64,000 bases of DNA from Druceiella hillmani (lineage: Eukaryota > Arthropoda > Insecta > Lepidoptera > Hepialidae): NCBI GenBank assembly GCA_039881145.1, contig JAYKKI010000126.1:3740501-3804500 (forward strand). The letters run 5' to 3'. The notes under the pieces are model-generated. The model ran no database searches and had not been told where the DNA came from. It was given only the letters and a program-made list of their open reading frames with translations. This document shows positions 38,670 through 51,169 of this stretch, one piece after another (position 1 is the first letter of the stretch; each line of letters opens with the position of its first letter). A program made the translations under genes and the position numbers.

Positions 38670-38760
38670 TCAAGTAGAGTGTAAATTTGTTGGTAAGTAA
38701 TGTTAACTGTAATTATTACGTAATTATACATTAAATAAATGCTACAAGCAAATTAACAAG
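38670..38760. repeat. Segment shared with 63788-63880 (3' flank of gene B)
   Basis: TCAAGTAGAGTGTAAATTTG and GGTAAGTAAT, then CTGTAATTATTA, recur in the same order at 63790. The segment lies about 700 bp past the stop of gene B on its transcribed side, so it is probably part of the duplicated gene block. Confidence 0.55.
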
Positions 38761-39426
38761 TATTGAAGTGAAATATTCACAGTTTTTATTTATTTCATTG
38801 TAGGAGATTATATCTCTATACTTATAATTAAATTTATAATTAAGTTTTCTATATTAACAAATGAAGTAGCATAATCAAAGCTGACGGCATCTTGTTTGGC
38901 CCCTACAGCCACTTATATTTATTAATAAAATATTGTGTACTATTAAACTATTAATTTAGAATAATCTCTCATCCCATACTGCTTACGAAGTGTACTGTGT
39001 TAAATATGTCATTTATATCTTTTTCGTCTAACATTTTTTTTCAGTTAAAACCTTTTAAATTAAATAAATTATTTTAATAGGATTATATTTTCTTTTTGAA
39101 AAGAACGAAGGAATAAGTGAAAAATAATTTTGGGGATAAATATGGCATTATCTTCGAAATGGTATCTTAAACTACTGATTGTGAGACCTAAATATTTTCA
39201 ACCAAAAAATCCATTTTTAACCATTAACTAGATTAATGCGAATTTCCTAGAAAAACATCTTCAAAATATTACAGCTTCCTCTCTGATACGGTTATGACAT
39301 CAAAAAAGTTTTGTATGTAAAGTTAACAGAAACTTATCATGTAACAAAAATGAATATTACGTTTTTTTAGTAGGATTAATAAAAATAAATTAAACAACCA
39401 ATCAACCAAATATATTAGCAAACATT

Positions 39427-39591
39427 TTATTGTATTTTTTTGCTAACAACGTAATACATGTCAAGACATAATGTAACTATTTTGCCAGCAGAAGTCACAA
39501 TGCGTGTCACATACTCGCCAACTTTAAAAAAATTATTTTCCAAAACTGACATAATTTTATCAAAATTTTTGAATTCTGTTTTATAGATACC
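39427..39591 (-). CDS. Gene B exon 4 (last exon)
   Basis: Fifty-four codons and TAA after acceptor atttcag. It starts GIYKTEFKNF and contains VGEYVTRIVTSAGKIVTLC. The stop codon overlaps an AATAAA. Confidence 0.78.
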   Translation of the reverse strand, partial: GIYKTEFKNFDKIMSVLENNFFKVGEYVTRIVTSAGKIVTLCLDMYYVVSKKIQ

Positions 39592-42500
39592 CTGAAATAT
39601 AAAAAATAGCTTTAAAAATTGTACAGCAATTATCAGTCATATGTGTGTAACACTAAAAGAAGCTCAAAAATGGAGCGAGGAATAAACTTGGTAATCTATG
39701 ATTTGTCAAGATGGTCTGCTCGAATCACCATTCTTTTCCAGATCAACTCTTATTTATATGGTACTAATCATAGTCTCTATAATCAGGATCTCATTTGTGT
39801 TTATAAAACAAATATCTAGCAACTTATCCTTGATTTTCAAACATAAATATAATTTACAGGAGGCAGAGATAGAACTGTACAGCAAATAATTCATCAACTC
39901 TGTATTGGAAATATTAAAAATCCATTTGTTTATTTGGTGGAATGGACTATAGTGATGTTATGTTCAGGGAAGATTCTACTGCGTAGGTATTTTTCTCCAA
40001 AACAAAAGACAAGCAAATATTCACATATTAAACCTTTCGGAACAATTATATTATTTCTTGAAGAAATATCATTATAATTTCAAAAATAATCTGAGATTTT
40101 GAAATCTAATAAACATAAGTTCTTAAGACTTATTAGTGGTTATAATATTGTTTTGAACTTATGAGGCAGCCATTTGTCACTTTTGGCGGTAATTTAAAAT
40201 CTGTAGCTAATGAACGAATAAATAAAAATTTATTTCAGCATGCAATAAAATGATGGCAGATGGAAATATTATGTATAATGGAATAAATCATTCATCTTCT
40301 TTAGATTTCCTTAAAATTATATAATTGTGATTGTAATTTAGATAATAAAAGTATATCCAACCTTGGAAAGGTAGCACTGAGGAGAAAGATGGCAATCCAG
40401 CAGCAATGATCGGGTCAAATAATGCTTGCAAATGTTTTTTATGTTATACTCAGCAATCTTCCTGTTATTACCGTTTGCTTTCAGCATAAGTTTAACTCTA
40501 AGCTACAAATATAAGCTACTTATAATAATATTAAATCAACTGTTTGAAAAATAATAATAGTAGTTTTACTGATTGGGCCATATTAACACAATATTAAATA
40601 GGATATTAGTAGGACTGGATAGAATCTTAAGGAGGACACTAAGTAGTCCACTAAATAGTACACTAAGTAGGATACTTGGTTAAATAATCCCTTATGAAAA
40701 AGATTGGGCCATATTAACACAATATTAAATAGGATATTAGTAGGACTGGATAGAATCTTAAGGAGGACACTAAGTAGTCCACTAAATAGTACACTAAGTA
40801 GGATACTTGGTTAAATAATCCCTTATGAAAATTATAGCACAAGGGTAGCAATAATAAGTTTCGATAAAGCTATATTTTGTTAACAAGGATTACAGAATCT
40901 GTTACGTATACACCTAACAAATCAATTTGATTAACTCTTGGCAGAATTAGATCGCGATTTTAAATGTTCCAAAGGAGGGTGTTAACAAAACGCATTAAAT
41001 TTGGCCCAAGTGCGAAAGTAAAAAAAATGTTGAAAAATCATTGCTTATAAATAGATAAAATGAATTATTTAACTTGGAAATGTTGGGAATATTTTTAGTC
41101 TTAAATATGTTCCAAAATCTAACTCTACATTTGCTAATGTATTATTAAAAATGTTGGCAGGAATAAAAAGTATTATTATTTTTTTGAGTTCAACACTTTC
41201 ACCGCTTATAATATTTTTATTCATATCCCCTCAAATTTTTATACCCTGGATAACAATAAAAGAATTTTCATTTTTATGACAGTTTCACCTTTACTTTTTA
41301 GTAAATTGAGTCTTGTATTATAAATTACTTAAAAGAAGATAATCATAATGAACTGAGAGATATAGTCCAACTGTCACTTCTTTGAGTAATTATACATGTT
41401 GAGAAAATAAATAGACCTCAGTATTATTTGCTTAGCTAAATATTATTTTTAGTATTGGAAGTCAAATGTCAAATGTGGTATATAAGTCAAATGTCAAGTC
41501 CCTTACGTCATTCGTTAATAAATAGTCATCCCTTAAAGAAGCAAATCTGGAAATGAACTGCGAAGATGGAGCAAATCAATACACACCGTGATTACATCCC
41601 TCACCAAGCAAGGAAAGCTCCTCAAATCATCATGAGTGAGATGGGAGTTGTTTAAAGAAATCATCGTCCTAGTAAAACCATGGTTTAGTAGTGGCATGGT
41701 CTATTTAAACAAGCTCGAGACTCAATTGAAGATTGACACCTGCCCAGGACGGCCGATTGAGACCACCATAGATTTTGTCAAAAAAGTCGAAAATAATTGT
41801 TTTAGAAGATGCTCGCTGAAGAAGAAAAAATTTTCTGCTTTAGTTGGTTTATCAGATACAATAATTTTTGAGAATTTTACATGACCATCTTAACATAACT
41901 AAAGTCAACGCAAGATAGGTCCCGAGAATGTTTACACTCAAAACCTTACCTTAAAAGCAACAAATCGAGGTGTCTAAGAAGTTTTTGAAGCTGTGTGCTG
42001 ACAAACCTACAGTAATTTTGAAGAAAATTGTGACTGGAGATGAAACTAGAGTTCATTACTTTGATCCTGAGTCCAAGCAAGAGTCGATGCGAGGGCACAA
42101 GAAGGACACCGGACCACTAGACCCGGGACCTTAAATTTGTTAGGCGGTGGACCCCTAACAAATTTAAGGTCCTGGGATCGACTGGTAATTTGATGGCTTG
42201 AAAGAGTTTTATTGATTGACTATAAAGAAAAAGGTACCACTATCACTGAGAGTACTACGCTATCGTATTGGGTAAATTGAACGAAACTATCAAGGAAAAG
42301 AGACGCAGAAAAACAGGCTAAGGGTGGTTGCTTTTGTAAGACAATGCGCCGGTTCTCAAAAGCAAAGTTGCGATGGATAATATTCACAAACTCATGACAT
42401 GATATGACATTATTTACAAATTGCTGATTTACCCACCCTTTAGCCCTAACTTAACTCCCACCAATATTTACTTATCGTCAAACCTGCGAAAAGAATTCAA

Positions 42501-45500
42501 GGAAGAAAATTTAAGGAAAAAGTGATGTGATTTCCGCTCATTTTCAGGGCAAAGACAAAACATATTTTTTTGATGGTTTAGAAAAATTAATATCAAGATC
42601 TAATAAATGTATTGAGCTGATAGGAGATTATATAGAAAAAGGAAAATTTTATTTAACTTGCAACTCTTCTGTCCCACAGACTTTTGGACCCATCCACACA
42701 TGCCTATTAGCTCCATTAATCAGTACAGGTCATATTTTCATTTTTTGTTTGTTATTAGGAAAGTAGAAATCGAGTTCTGAAATTTGTTTTATCTATATTA
42801 CTTATTATTTTTTACGCTTGTTTATGTTAAGTATTCGTTATAAAATATCAAATTGTATTTTATTGTATATCAAATTTCTATCAAACCTAAATACTTTTAT
42901 ATTTGAATATAATAGCATATTTTATAAATTTTTACTTTATAAGATAGCCTATTTATTCATCATATTTTGAGTATTCTTTTTTCATAATATAAGCATTCGT
43001 TAGAGAGGAATGGGTGAACAGCATATAAAAAATTTTATGTAAAAAATATGAAGCAATGTAGGTCGGATGAAAAATCATTTGGTGCTAGTACCGATGATGT
43101 AAACTTAAATGTACTATTCACACAAGATAATTTTTTCCATAAAAAATGGCACTTCAATAATCCCGAAAACATACCTTCAAGTGTGGAATGCATCAATATT
43201 TATTTATAATCTAGAAGAAATTTGTTTGATCACCATGGAGGTCATGTTTTTTATTATCAGTGAGAGGTTAAGATCATTATTTATAACTGACAGTCAGAAT
43301 GTACCTTTATGACATTATTTATAAAGCCTTGAATACTTTTAAATTTACAAATTTTCCTTTTTCGTGTAAAGTGAGTACCATAAAACTTGTAGAAAAGTTT
43401 ATATGTGGAACATTTCTAATTTTTTTTATTAAACTTTACTCATCAAGGTACAAAGCATGACTGAATAGTTTGCAACTTTATATTGCAGAATAGTAATATT
43501 TTTAAAAAAATTTAGTTATTACCAAAACAATAACGAGATAATGTGATAAGAACAAAGCGAAACGCTGATAAACTTTGGCATTGTTACTTTGAAAATTGAG
43601 ACAGCCCTGTGTATTCTGGTTATTGCTTGAAAACCTACAACAATAACTGCTCTATGACTCTCTCTAATTTATCATTAAGAGAAAAGGCTTTGTACTAATT
43701 TTACACATTAAAATGGTAACACATGTCAAGAAATGTATTTTCACTGATAAACAAAATACTGTGATACAACTGGGGTGTGTTAAATGAATAGTTGAAGACT
43801 TTAAGGATATGGAGAAATCTGGAATAATTTGATCCTAGATGCTAAAAGCATTGCACAAAGTCAAGTACAGAAAATTATTGCACTAGTTATATTGATTAAC
43901 ATTTTGACAATGCGCTGAAATGATACAGATGCTAAATAAATTTGTCTCTTTGCAGTTTACAGTCAAAATAATATACACATTTATAAAATAGCTCTTGAAA
44001 GACATTTGAGCTCAACATTTAAGAGAATATTTGAATATGCCTTTCATGTGCTGCATATTGTATTAAATGCATAACAGATTATTGTGCATTCAGTACAATG
44101 AATGTATAAGGATACAATATATTTTATAAGAATACTCAAAAAGTCATTCTACTCTTTCAGGCAGCTATCAATCATACTAAGTACAGATACAAAAGATCAA
44201 AATAATTCACCATCATAACTAGTGTCCACAAAGGAGATGTAACCTGACTGCAACTCCTCAACATAGTAGATCACACCAGTAACATCACCATCCCATCACA
44301 ATACCAAAACTAATCAAACATTGAAGAGTAAATAGCAAACATGGACAGAACAAATTCAAGATGACCTGAAGAACCGATGGTGTGTATTGAACCAAGCAAG
44401 GGCAACTACCTCAAAGAGAAGAGAATGGAAAAACATTGCGAAAAAAACATGACATCAAACAGCACCTTATCTTGATAAGATGTAAACAAGAGTTGAAAAA
44501 AAAACAAAAAGGAAAAAATCAATTTCAATCACACTTAGTGTTATATTTCGAAACAAATAAAAAATTTTAAAAGAATGTATAACTGAACAATTTTAATGGG
44601 TATATTCAGGCAAAACAATTCTAGATAGCTGCAGTTGTGGTATTATAATTAAATGCCAAAATATTATCTTATCAAAAAATTGTGTTTTTTGGTTATATAA
44701 AATGGTGAATATTCATACTTATTCAAAAAGAATTCAAGTTGAAATTCAGCCTAGCTAAAGGCAAAATTAAAAGAATAGGGAGAGGAAAGAAATGTTTAAT
44801 CAAAACTAAGCCCTAGGGTTGAAATTCATTTGAAATGTATGCTGTATAAAACTAGTTTTAAACCTGTGAAACTTATGTTTTCCACTACTTGTATAATTCA
44901 GGTGAAATTATGCGTTAGTAAAGCTTATGTTTAGAGCAAAAATAATAAATAATTTACTTTTAAGGTTTTTACACACAAGGAGAACTAAACATATCTATTT
45001 TTTTAAAATATTTATGACGTGACATTAAGTTCTCAGAAGCTATAAAATTGTAAACTCTTGGAGCTTTTTTATTTAGGATCTTTACAAAAAATGAACACCT
45101 TGTTCCTGGCAACCATTGCCCATACAAGGCAGCGTTTTTCATTATTTCCCATAAAATTTCTTAAAAAAATTAGGTACTTCGCACCAAATTTGTATGCGAT
45201 TTGACAGTTCACATATCAAAACCACTTTTATAAATCTAGTTGCTGTATCTATCAGTGAAAATGCCCAATGAAATTACAGTATTATTTAAAACCGGTCACA
45301 TCTATAAACTATGTCACACTAATTTATACTTTCTTAACCTTTTCCACTTCCTTTTTTTTTATGAGAATCTTGTGAATTTTCTTACTTAATATCATATCCT
45401 ACCTTAATATCATATCCCCTATCACTTTTTCTAGAGTAAAAAATAATATCCACTCTACTCTCGCTATTTGTGGGGGGTAACATTCCCAAAAAGTGCAGCT

Positions 45501-46789
45501 AACACAACAAAACCATGAGGAAAATTATAAGATGCAATCATAAAGTTTAAAAGACATGTTTTCTAGAGAAGAATATTGTGCTAAATTAGAAGAAAAATCA
45601 AATATTTCAATTTATTGACTATCGCACCTTAAATTTAGTGAACAGACAGTTAAAAGCTTTGAAGCTGGCTAGTTGACCACTACGATAATACATCTGTCGA
45701 TATTTGTATTGATGTCAAATCAAAAAAGAATGGAGAAAGCTTTTTGTTTTAACATAAGTATTATAAGCGTAATTTGACTTTATATATTACACACTTACTC
45801 TTGCCACATTTCATGCAAACACTCTTATTTATGTGACTTAGTTTACAGAAGAAACCTTGTAGTTTATAACTGAAAGCTATTTGTTATAAATTGTCTACGT
45901 ACACTTATTGGTCCAACGCTTTGTGTCAAATTAGAGTAAACAATCATATCTACGCTTTCATTGATATGATGCACCATTTCAACGGTAACGTTTAAGACAT
46001 TTGCATTTCTTTGCACCATGCATTTCTTAATATCCCTCAGTTTAATATTAAATCCATCCTGAAATTTTTCAATCATTGGAAAAAATTTTCTTTCTTTAAA
46101 AAATATTCTTATCCTTAACTTTTAATCGATTAATAATATGGCATTAAATTCAAAATGTTAAAAGTTTTAATAAGACTTTAAAATTAAATATAAATAAATC
46201 GACAAGTTATATTATTGAAATTACAATTTAGAACTTTTTGTCAATATTGCTCTTTATATTTTCCAAAGCTAAACATAAACATTGGTCTATTAATAAAAAC
46301 ATATTACCTCTCAATTTGTCTACTAAAACTATAAAGTGCGCAACACTTTCATCTTACCTTTTATTTGGATTTTCATAATAAATAGCTTACATTTTTATAA
46401 ATATAGAAAAATGTAGCTTGTAACTATAGATAAAATATAAACTATATATAAAAATTGTACTGGTTCCACAGTATAATTTTTATATTTAGTAGAAATTAAA
46501 GAAAAATATTTAATTTTGAATACCTATTCTTTCTTTCAAATTCCTATTCTTATATTTTAATTCCTGTTCTTTTTAATATAACTTTAACATTATCCAAAGT
46601 AATTTGAAAGGATATTCGTTTAGAAATAAACAAATGAACATTAAGTTTATTTCTTGATGTATTCTACTACAGTTAAATCAATAAAATTTTACAATACTGT
46701 ACCGAATGAACCTTTTCACTTAACTCATAAAGTTTAAATTCTGCTTGCAGACAGAGAAAGATAAAACACCAATGTTTTACGACTTGCAT
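39427..46789 (-). CDS. Gene B: secreted DUF1091/CheB-like (ML-type) protein, four exons
   Basis: Exons 46712-46789, 45903-46058, 40362-40502 and 39427-39591 join in phase 0 to give 179 aa and a TAA. Donors are gttcat, gtacgt and gttgga; every acceptor is AG. The first exon is nearly identical to that of gene A (…CLQAEFKLYELSEK). The four family Cys, both N-glycosylation sequons and the GEYVTRIV motif are kept, and the extra Cys67 of gene A is Tyr here. Exon 3 is one codon shorter than in A. Intron 2 (5.4 kb) holds a mariner, a LINE fragment, a hairpin and a 131-bp tandem duplication close to exon 3. The same role is inferred as for gene A. The two donors lacking a purine at +3 may splice less efficiently. 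Confidence 0.72.
40362..40502 (-). CDS. Gene B exon 3
   Basis: Forty-seven codons between acceptor tttgtag and donor AAG|gttgga. It contains AEYNIKNICKHYLTRSL and two Cys near the end (DCHLSPQC). One codon is lost relative to A and E. Confidence 0.75.
40571..40831. repeat. Perfect tandem duplication, 131-bp unit, two copies
   Basis: 40571-40701 and 40702-40831 are identical except at the very end. Inside each unit CACTAAGTAG occurs twice. It lies 69 bp upstream, in the gene's direction, of the exon 3 acceptor of gene B. Confidence 0.95.
41520..42700 (+). mobile_element. Mariner (SETMAR-like) transposon remnant in intron 2 of gene B
   Basis: In order, in shifting frames: MEQINTHRDYI start, LKKIVTGDETRVHYFDPESK (first catalytic block), IDYKEKGTTITESYYAI, DNAPVLKSKVAMDNIHKL (second block), YPPFSPNLTPTNIYL (third block, last Asp lost), then GKDKTYFFDGLEKLISRSNK and GDYIEKG at the C-terminus. 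Many stops. A 19-bp hairpin interrupts the coding sequence at 42126-42172. Confidence 0.8.
42126..42172. repeat. Perfect 19-bp inverted repeat inside the mariner, 9-nt loop
   Basis: Arms 42126-42144 and 42154-42172 (GGACCTTAAATTTGTTAGG) around CGGTGGACC. The right arm fits the transposase reading KFKVLGSTGNLMA; the left arm is extra sequence. Confidence 0.95.
42710..44180. other. Intron 2 of gene B, unassigned part
   Basis: AT-rich; the ORF at 43109 shows no family resemblance. No element recognised. Confidence 0.4.
44330..44455 (+). mobile_element. Non-LTR retrotransposon C-terminal fragment
   Basis: A frame reads WTEQIQDDLKNRWCVLNQA and then SKRREWKNIAKKT before a stop. This is the W-x-D-x-I-x-D-L...R-x-x-W-R pattern that ends many insect LINE open frames. 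Upstream homology is too decayed to follow. Confidence 0.5.
44460..45900. other. Intron 2 of gene B, unassigned part
   Basis: AT-rich sequence without recognisable element; a short direct repeat ACCTTAATATCATATCC lies near 45400. Confidence 0.4.
45903..46058 (-). CDS. Gene B exon 2
   Basis: Fifty-two codons between acceptor tttcag and donor AGT|gtacgt. It starts DGFNIKLRDIKKCMVQRN, carries the sequons NES and NLT, and ends VGPIS. Confidence 0.78.
46712..46789 (-). CDS. Gene B exon 1 (signal peptide)
   Basis: Twenty-six codons from ATG to AAG|gttcat. Trp-Cys-Phe-Ile-Phe-Leu-Cys-Leu is the hydrophobic core. It differs from exon 1 of gene A at only four residues. Confidence 0.75.
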
Positions 46790-46960
46790 TGTTAAGCAAA
46801 ATATTCAGTTATAAAGGACCAAATGATGATGATATGCATAAATGGGAACAATTGTTTGCTTTACAAAATATTCAATGATAAGTGACACAACAATGAACGT
46901 TAAATACATTTACTGTTATAATATACCTTAGTTTGATGAATTCCTGTAAACATTGTTGTT

Positions 46961-47005
46961 AGATTTCGATAAATGCTAATGACATTTATCTTCTCCAATA
47001 AATCT
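46961..47005 (-). promoter_or_regulatory. Promoter-like box of gene B
   Basis: Minus strand: AGATTTATTGGAGAAGATAA, then CATTTATCGAAATCT. The GATAA part is kept and the TTATA part has changed to TTATC. It lies about 175 bp before the ATG. Confidence 0.45.
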
Positions 47006-47030
47006 AGAAATATTATCATTGGAAATATTG

Positions 47031-47093
47031 TATCGGCCCATAAGTTATAATACAATTATCTGATATAATTGTATTATAACTTATGGGCCGATA
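47031..47093. repeat. Perfect 29-bp inverted repeat, 5-nt loop, upstream of gene B
   Basis: Arms 47031-47059 and 47065-47093 are exact reverse complements around CTGAT. The outer part is GC-containing (TATCGGCCCATAAG), so this is not a simple AT artefact. It lies 26 bp upstream of the promoter-like box. Confidence 0.97.
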
Positions 47094-47099
47094 TATATG

Positions 47100-48880
47100 A
47101 TGTACATGGTCTACTTAAAATCAGATTAAGTAACGAAACATGTTCCTGGTAGGTTTGAAATAGATTAACAGCTTCAATGCCAAAACTTAATTATTATAGT
47201 AATTAACTCCAAATAGCAGTATTTATATACTTCAGAAATGTGTAGTATAGTAATATTATACTAAAACCTAATGCTCTTATGTAGGAGTGTATTTATGTAC
47301 GTGTTCAATTAAGCAACATGTTCGTACCTTCGCAGATTCAAAAGCATGATGCTCAAAAAAATGGATTCAAAACTCACCAAAACCAGTAAAAAATATATTG
47401 AACTATTACATCTTTGTCATTTTATGATCATTATATCTTTTCCATTTAAATTTCTTTCTTTTACATTAATGATCAAGTTAAATTACGATAACAGTTTTAA
47501 AATTACAGCATTTTGCCACTATCACAACTTTATATATAAGTGATTGATGACCTCGGTACGACAATGTTAAGATATTCAAAAATAAGGAAAACTTTTATAA
47601 AGAAAACAAGTTTGCATTAAAAATATAATTTTCCGAAATCTGTTGTGGACTTGTAGCAATGAAGGCCAATCTTTACAACAATATCCGAAATGAAATGACA
47701 GCCCATACAAATCTGTATGTAAGTTATTTTAGACGAATACACTATTTTTCAGATTTGGAGAAAAATTAAAGACTTCTATCTTGATCAAAAACTATTTTCT
47801 CTAATTAGGAAGGTATATCACAAAAATCTAACATTACTAAAATTTCAGTTACAATTTATCCTTAAACTAATTATCAATAAATTAAAGAAACTTTTAAACT
47901 CTATTCTATCTTACTTTTGACCTTGTTTGTCATGATAACAAGTGGTTGTCTTCTTATTGGTTTCTCATTATGTACTACAATATTATATCAAATTAATTAT
48001 TTATTTCAATAACATAATATCTCCAGCAACCTATCCTGACTACCGAAGCAAAAAAGAAAACTGACTATAATTTGTTTTAATCAATTTTCATATAATACAT
48101 ATTTGCAGTGATTTGTCAATGACATTCTCAATGATCTATTTATTTATCATGTGCTTTAGTCAAGTAGAGAACTATACAGTCTAATAGTCAAATCAGTTTT
48201 TTCTTTCAGAGTTAATGAAAAAGGAATATTATAAAATTCTATATACTACTATTCTAGCTTGACTCCATTGGACATTGATATACCACTAAGCAAAAATATT
48301 TTTTTTTGTAATTATAGGTAATTAGGATTGACATAAAAAAATTGTAGCCATAACTTTTCCACAAATGATTAGAAAGAATATTTAAAAATATTTGATGGCG
48401 ACGGAGTAAAAAAATACCTTTGTATAATACTTTTTGCTTATATGAGATTACTATTCACTATAAAGTACTTAGTCTTATGAGTCATGAATCTATAATGTAG
48501 TTTTCCAAAATTTCTAAAATTCATATCTCATAAATATATTGGCAGACACTTTATGCTTTGCTATGAGGTGCATTCAATGAGTTATCGGTATTGTTTTCAT
48601 TAACTAATCTTGAGAGCAATCTTATAATGCAATCAATTTAAAAAAATTTATTGAAGGTATAAATAAAAAAATTGGCCTTATTACCAACTTTTTGTATATA
48701 CATATCATTGTTATGTCTTAACAAACAGGAAAGTACCAAAATGGCATGGTGCCAACCAAATAAAGACTATAAGACAGTCAATTCAAAACTTGGATTGGAG
48801 GTTTTTTATAAAAACTTCTGAGCTATCTAAGTGCAATGTGCTGATGTGTTGTCAATGTGAAAATACTACAAGTTTGTGAG
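47100..48880. other. Space between gene B and copy C, no gene seen
   Basis: AT-rich; the ORF at 47346 has no recognisable homology. No tandem or inverted repeat of note. Confidence 0.4.
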
Positions 48881-48889
48881 CAAACTTGA

Positions 48890-49130
48890 TCCCAAAGTTT
48901 TCAATGTTGTCAACAAATGTGGCAAACAAACTTTTCTATACCAGCAAATGGTAACAGTCTTTTGTTTATCTAGCATGACATTAGCCACGAAACCCATTTT
49001 TTGCTTAAAAGACACAACCATACTTCTTCTTGATGATTTTTTACTTCAAGTGACTGTTCTTTATCTTCAAGCACCCACGTTTTGTTTTGTACATCAATTA
49101 GTTTGTGAGGTATTCTGACAGTAGAAATTT
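48890..49130 (-). mobile_element. Mariner fragment, minus strand
   Basis: Frames on the minus strand read KSRSKKKYGCVFFSKMGFVA and then LDKQKTVTICWYRKVCLPHLL. This matches the central KKM-V-F-F-x-K-x-G-H-V-A...W-Y-x-x-x-C-L-P region of one mariner lineage. Only this segment is recognisable. Confidence 0.5.
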
Positions 49131-49299
49131 CCTAGATCATCCAATACTTAGTTGACTTGTAATTCTTAGTGATAATTGACCATGATGAGTGAATTGACAA
49201 TGTTGACAAAAATCAAACATTGCGCTATGACTAATAAGCAAGAAAAAGTCAAAAATCCATAAAGAGATATAGAATAGTTGTCTACCAGAACTGCTCTGT

Positions 49300-49765
49300 C
49301 GCTACCGAATATTCATATATGGCAAAATAAATTTAAACGAAGCAGGGAATGCATCAAGTATTACCGCCGACCAGGATAGCTACTTGAAACCACCGTAATA
49401 AAACATGGAAAAGTTATAATTTTAACAGAGATGATTAACCTACTTATCATCATACACACTGTTCTTCATAAGCACCATAAATTATGAAATGTTGGTACAA
49501 GATGGGTCTTATGGTGCATAGCAATTCAAAAACAAGTAAGAGTTGACTCTTATGAGGAGTTTTAGAATGTTTGTGATAACGATCCTTCAAATATTTTCAA
49601 TCAATATGTAATTGGTGATAAAATATGGGTTCACCAATATCATTCTGATAAGAAAATAACAAACTTGCGAATCATGGGTTTGGTTTCCTCTTAGATATGT
49701 TGTTCAATTGATTTCCCTCAATAAAAGATTAAAAGGATTTTATGAGATGCTATTACTTTATGTGA
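49300..49765 (+). mobile_element. Mariner fragment, plus strand
   Basis: Frames read WQNKFKRSRECIKYYRRPG, then VRVDSYEEF, NDPSNIFNQYVIGDKIWVHQ. This matches the FKRGRESIEDDPRPGRP and VTGDETWVHHY blocks of mariners, with the first catalytic Glu-Thr pair changed to Lys-Ile. No C-terminal half was found. It lies next to the minus-strand fragment but comes from a different lineage. Confidence 0.6.
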
Positions 49766-49769
49766 AAAT

Positions 49770-51160
49770 TAAGTCAGAAGTTTAGCCTACATAGCCTACG
49801 TAGCCAGAAAGTGCTTCAAAAATATTAATGTAGTTCTGTAATCTAAGCACCTATATTAATTTGTTCCTTTTGAAACAAAAACCTTATACAGTAGTGAAAA
49901 CCATTATAAAATATATCCAGGAGAACTGAAATTATAAACGAAGACAGACTAGCTTTGGATTTACATACACATATATATAATCTTCTCAGCAAAATTAAAG
50001 AATCTCTAAAAATTTGGAAAGCCTGGAGTTCCTTTAAACAGCTCTAATTTTGCAAACTGTGGTCAGAATAAAATATCTACAGAATTACAGATAAAAAGTA
50101 AAATTAAAAAATTCATTAATCTTTTTCAGTTTTAAAATACTGTAAGTAGTGAAATTAATTTTTTCCACAATGCCCTTTAATTTTGCTTCTTATTAATAAT
50201 TCTATGATAATTTCTAATGGAGATATTTGCAGTCAAGTAAAAAAATGTTTTTTTTACAGTTCATACTCATGAACGGCTTCAAAAAATAAAAAAATTTCAA
50301 GAGTGTGTAATTCAACATTTTTACTTTTCTATTCTCTTAGTCACAATATGCATTTTAAAATAAAGTCAAAATTCACATTTTATAAAACATTGCATTGCGT
50401 TTCAGAAAAAAATGACGTAATAAATTCTTCATTTTTTTTTAAATTAAAGTTGTCTTTAAATAGAAAGATAGTAAAAATTTTGTTTAAAAAATTGTGAAAT
50501 CTAAGTTTTGAAACTCCAAAGAAATCATTAACACTTTATCATAACATTCATTACAATAAATATTTAGCTTAGGTGTTTTCAATTATCTCCCTCTATTTAT
50601 TTTATTAAAGGACAAGTAGAATGGTGAAATTATTTTGATTAAACGCCTCATATGCCTATATTTAAACATATTATGACACATTTTGAAAAATATATTTTTC
50701 AATAAACCTTTTAAAAAAACCTATTAAAATTTTAGATCTTACTGTCACATGAATTTCATCTGTCCCTGATATGTAGTGAAATGATTAGCCGTATAAATTT
50801 GAGCCAAGTTACTAAATATAATAATAATATTGTCTGATATTGTCTCCCCTACTCTACAAACAGGAATGAGTAAAATTCCACTTTTTCGGTTCATTTGCTA
50901 ATTGGATTTCTTTTTAAAGGTTCCATAGCCCAATAGCAAAAAGTGAAATCTTATAATATAAGTCTTCCATACCTAATTTCCTCCCCCGTGGCATTATACA
51001 ATTAAAACAAATAATTAAATTAAAATGTATATATGTTAGCTATGTGAAAAATCCCTAAGTAGATAAATATATCTGTAGATATACGGATTATATTAAAATT
51101 AAATTTAAACTGAAACTAGAAAAGTGAGTGATGTCACACGCAATACAACAATGGGAGAAG
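49770..51160. other. Unassigned AT-rich stretch
   Basis: No element or exon recognised. Confidence 0.4.
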
Positions 51161-51169
51161 GTTCACTCT

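Noticed and set aside
47031..47093. Hairpins as microRNA precursors
   Set aside because: Perfect pairing with loops of 3-7 nt and arms unrelated between loci do not fit animal pre-miRNAs, which have larger loops and bulges. Small-RNA data would be needed to reopen this.
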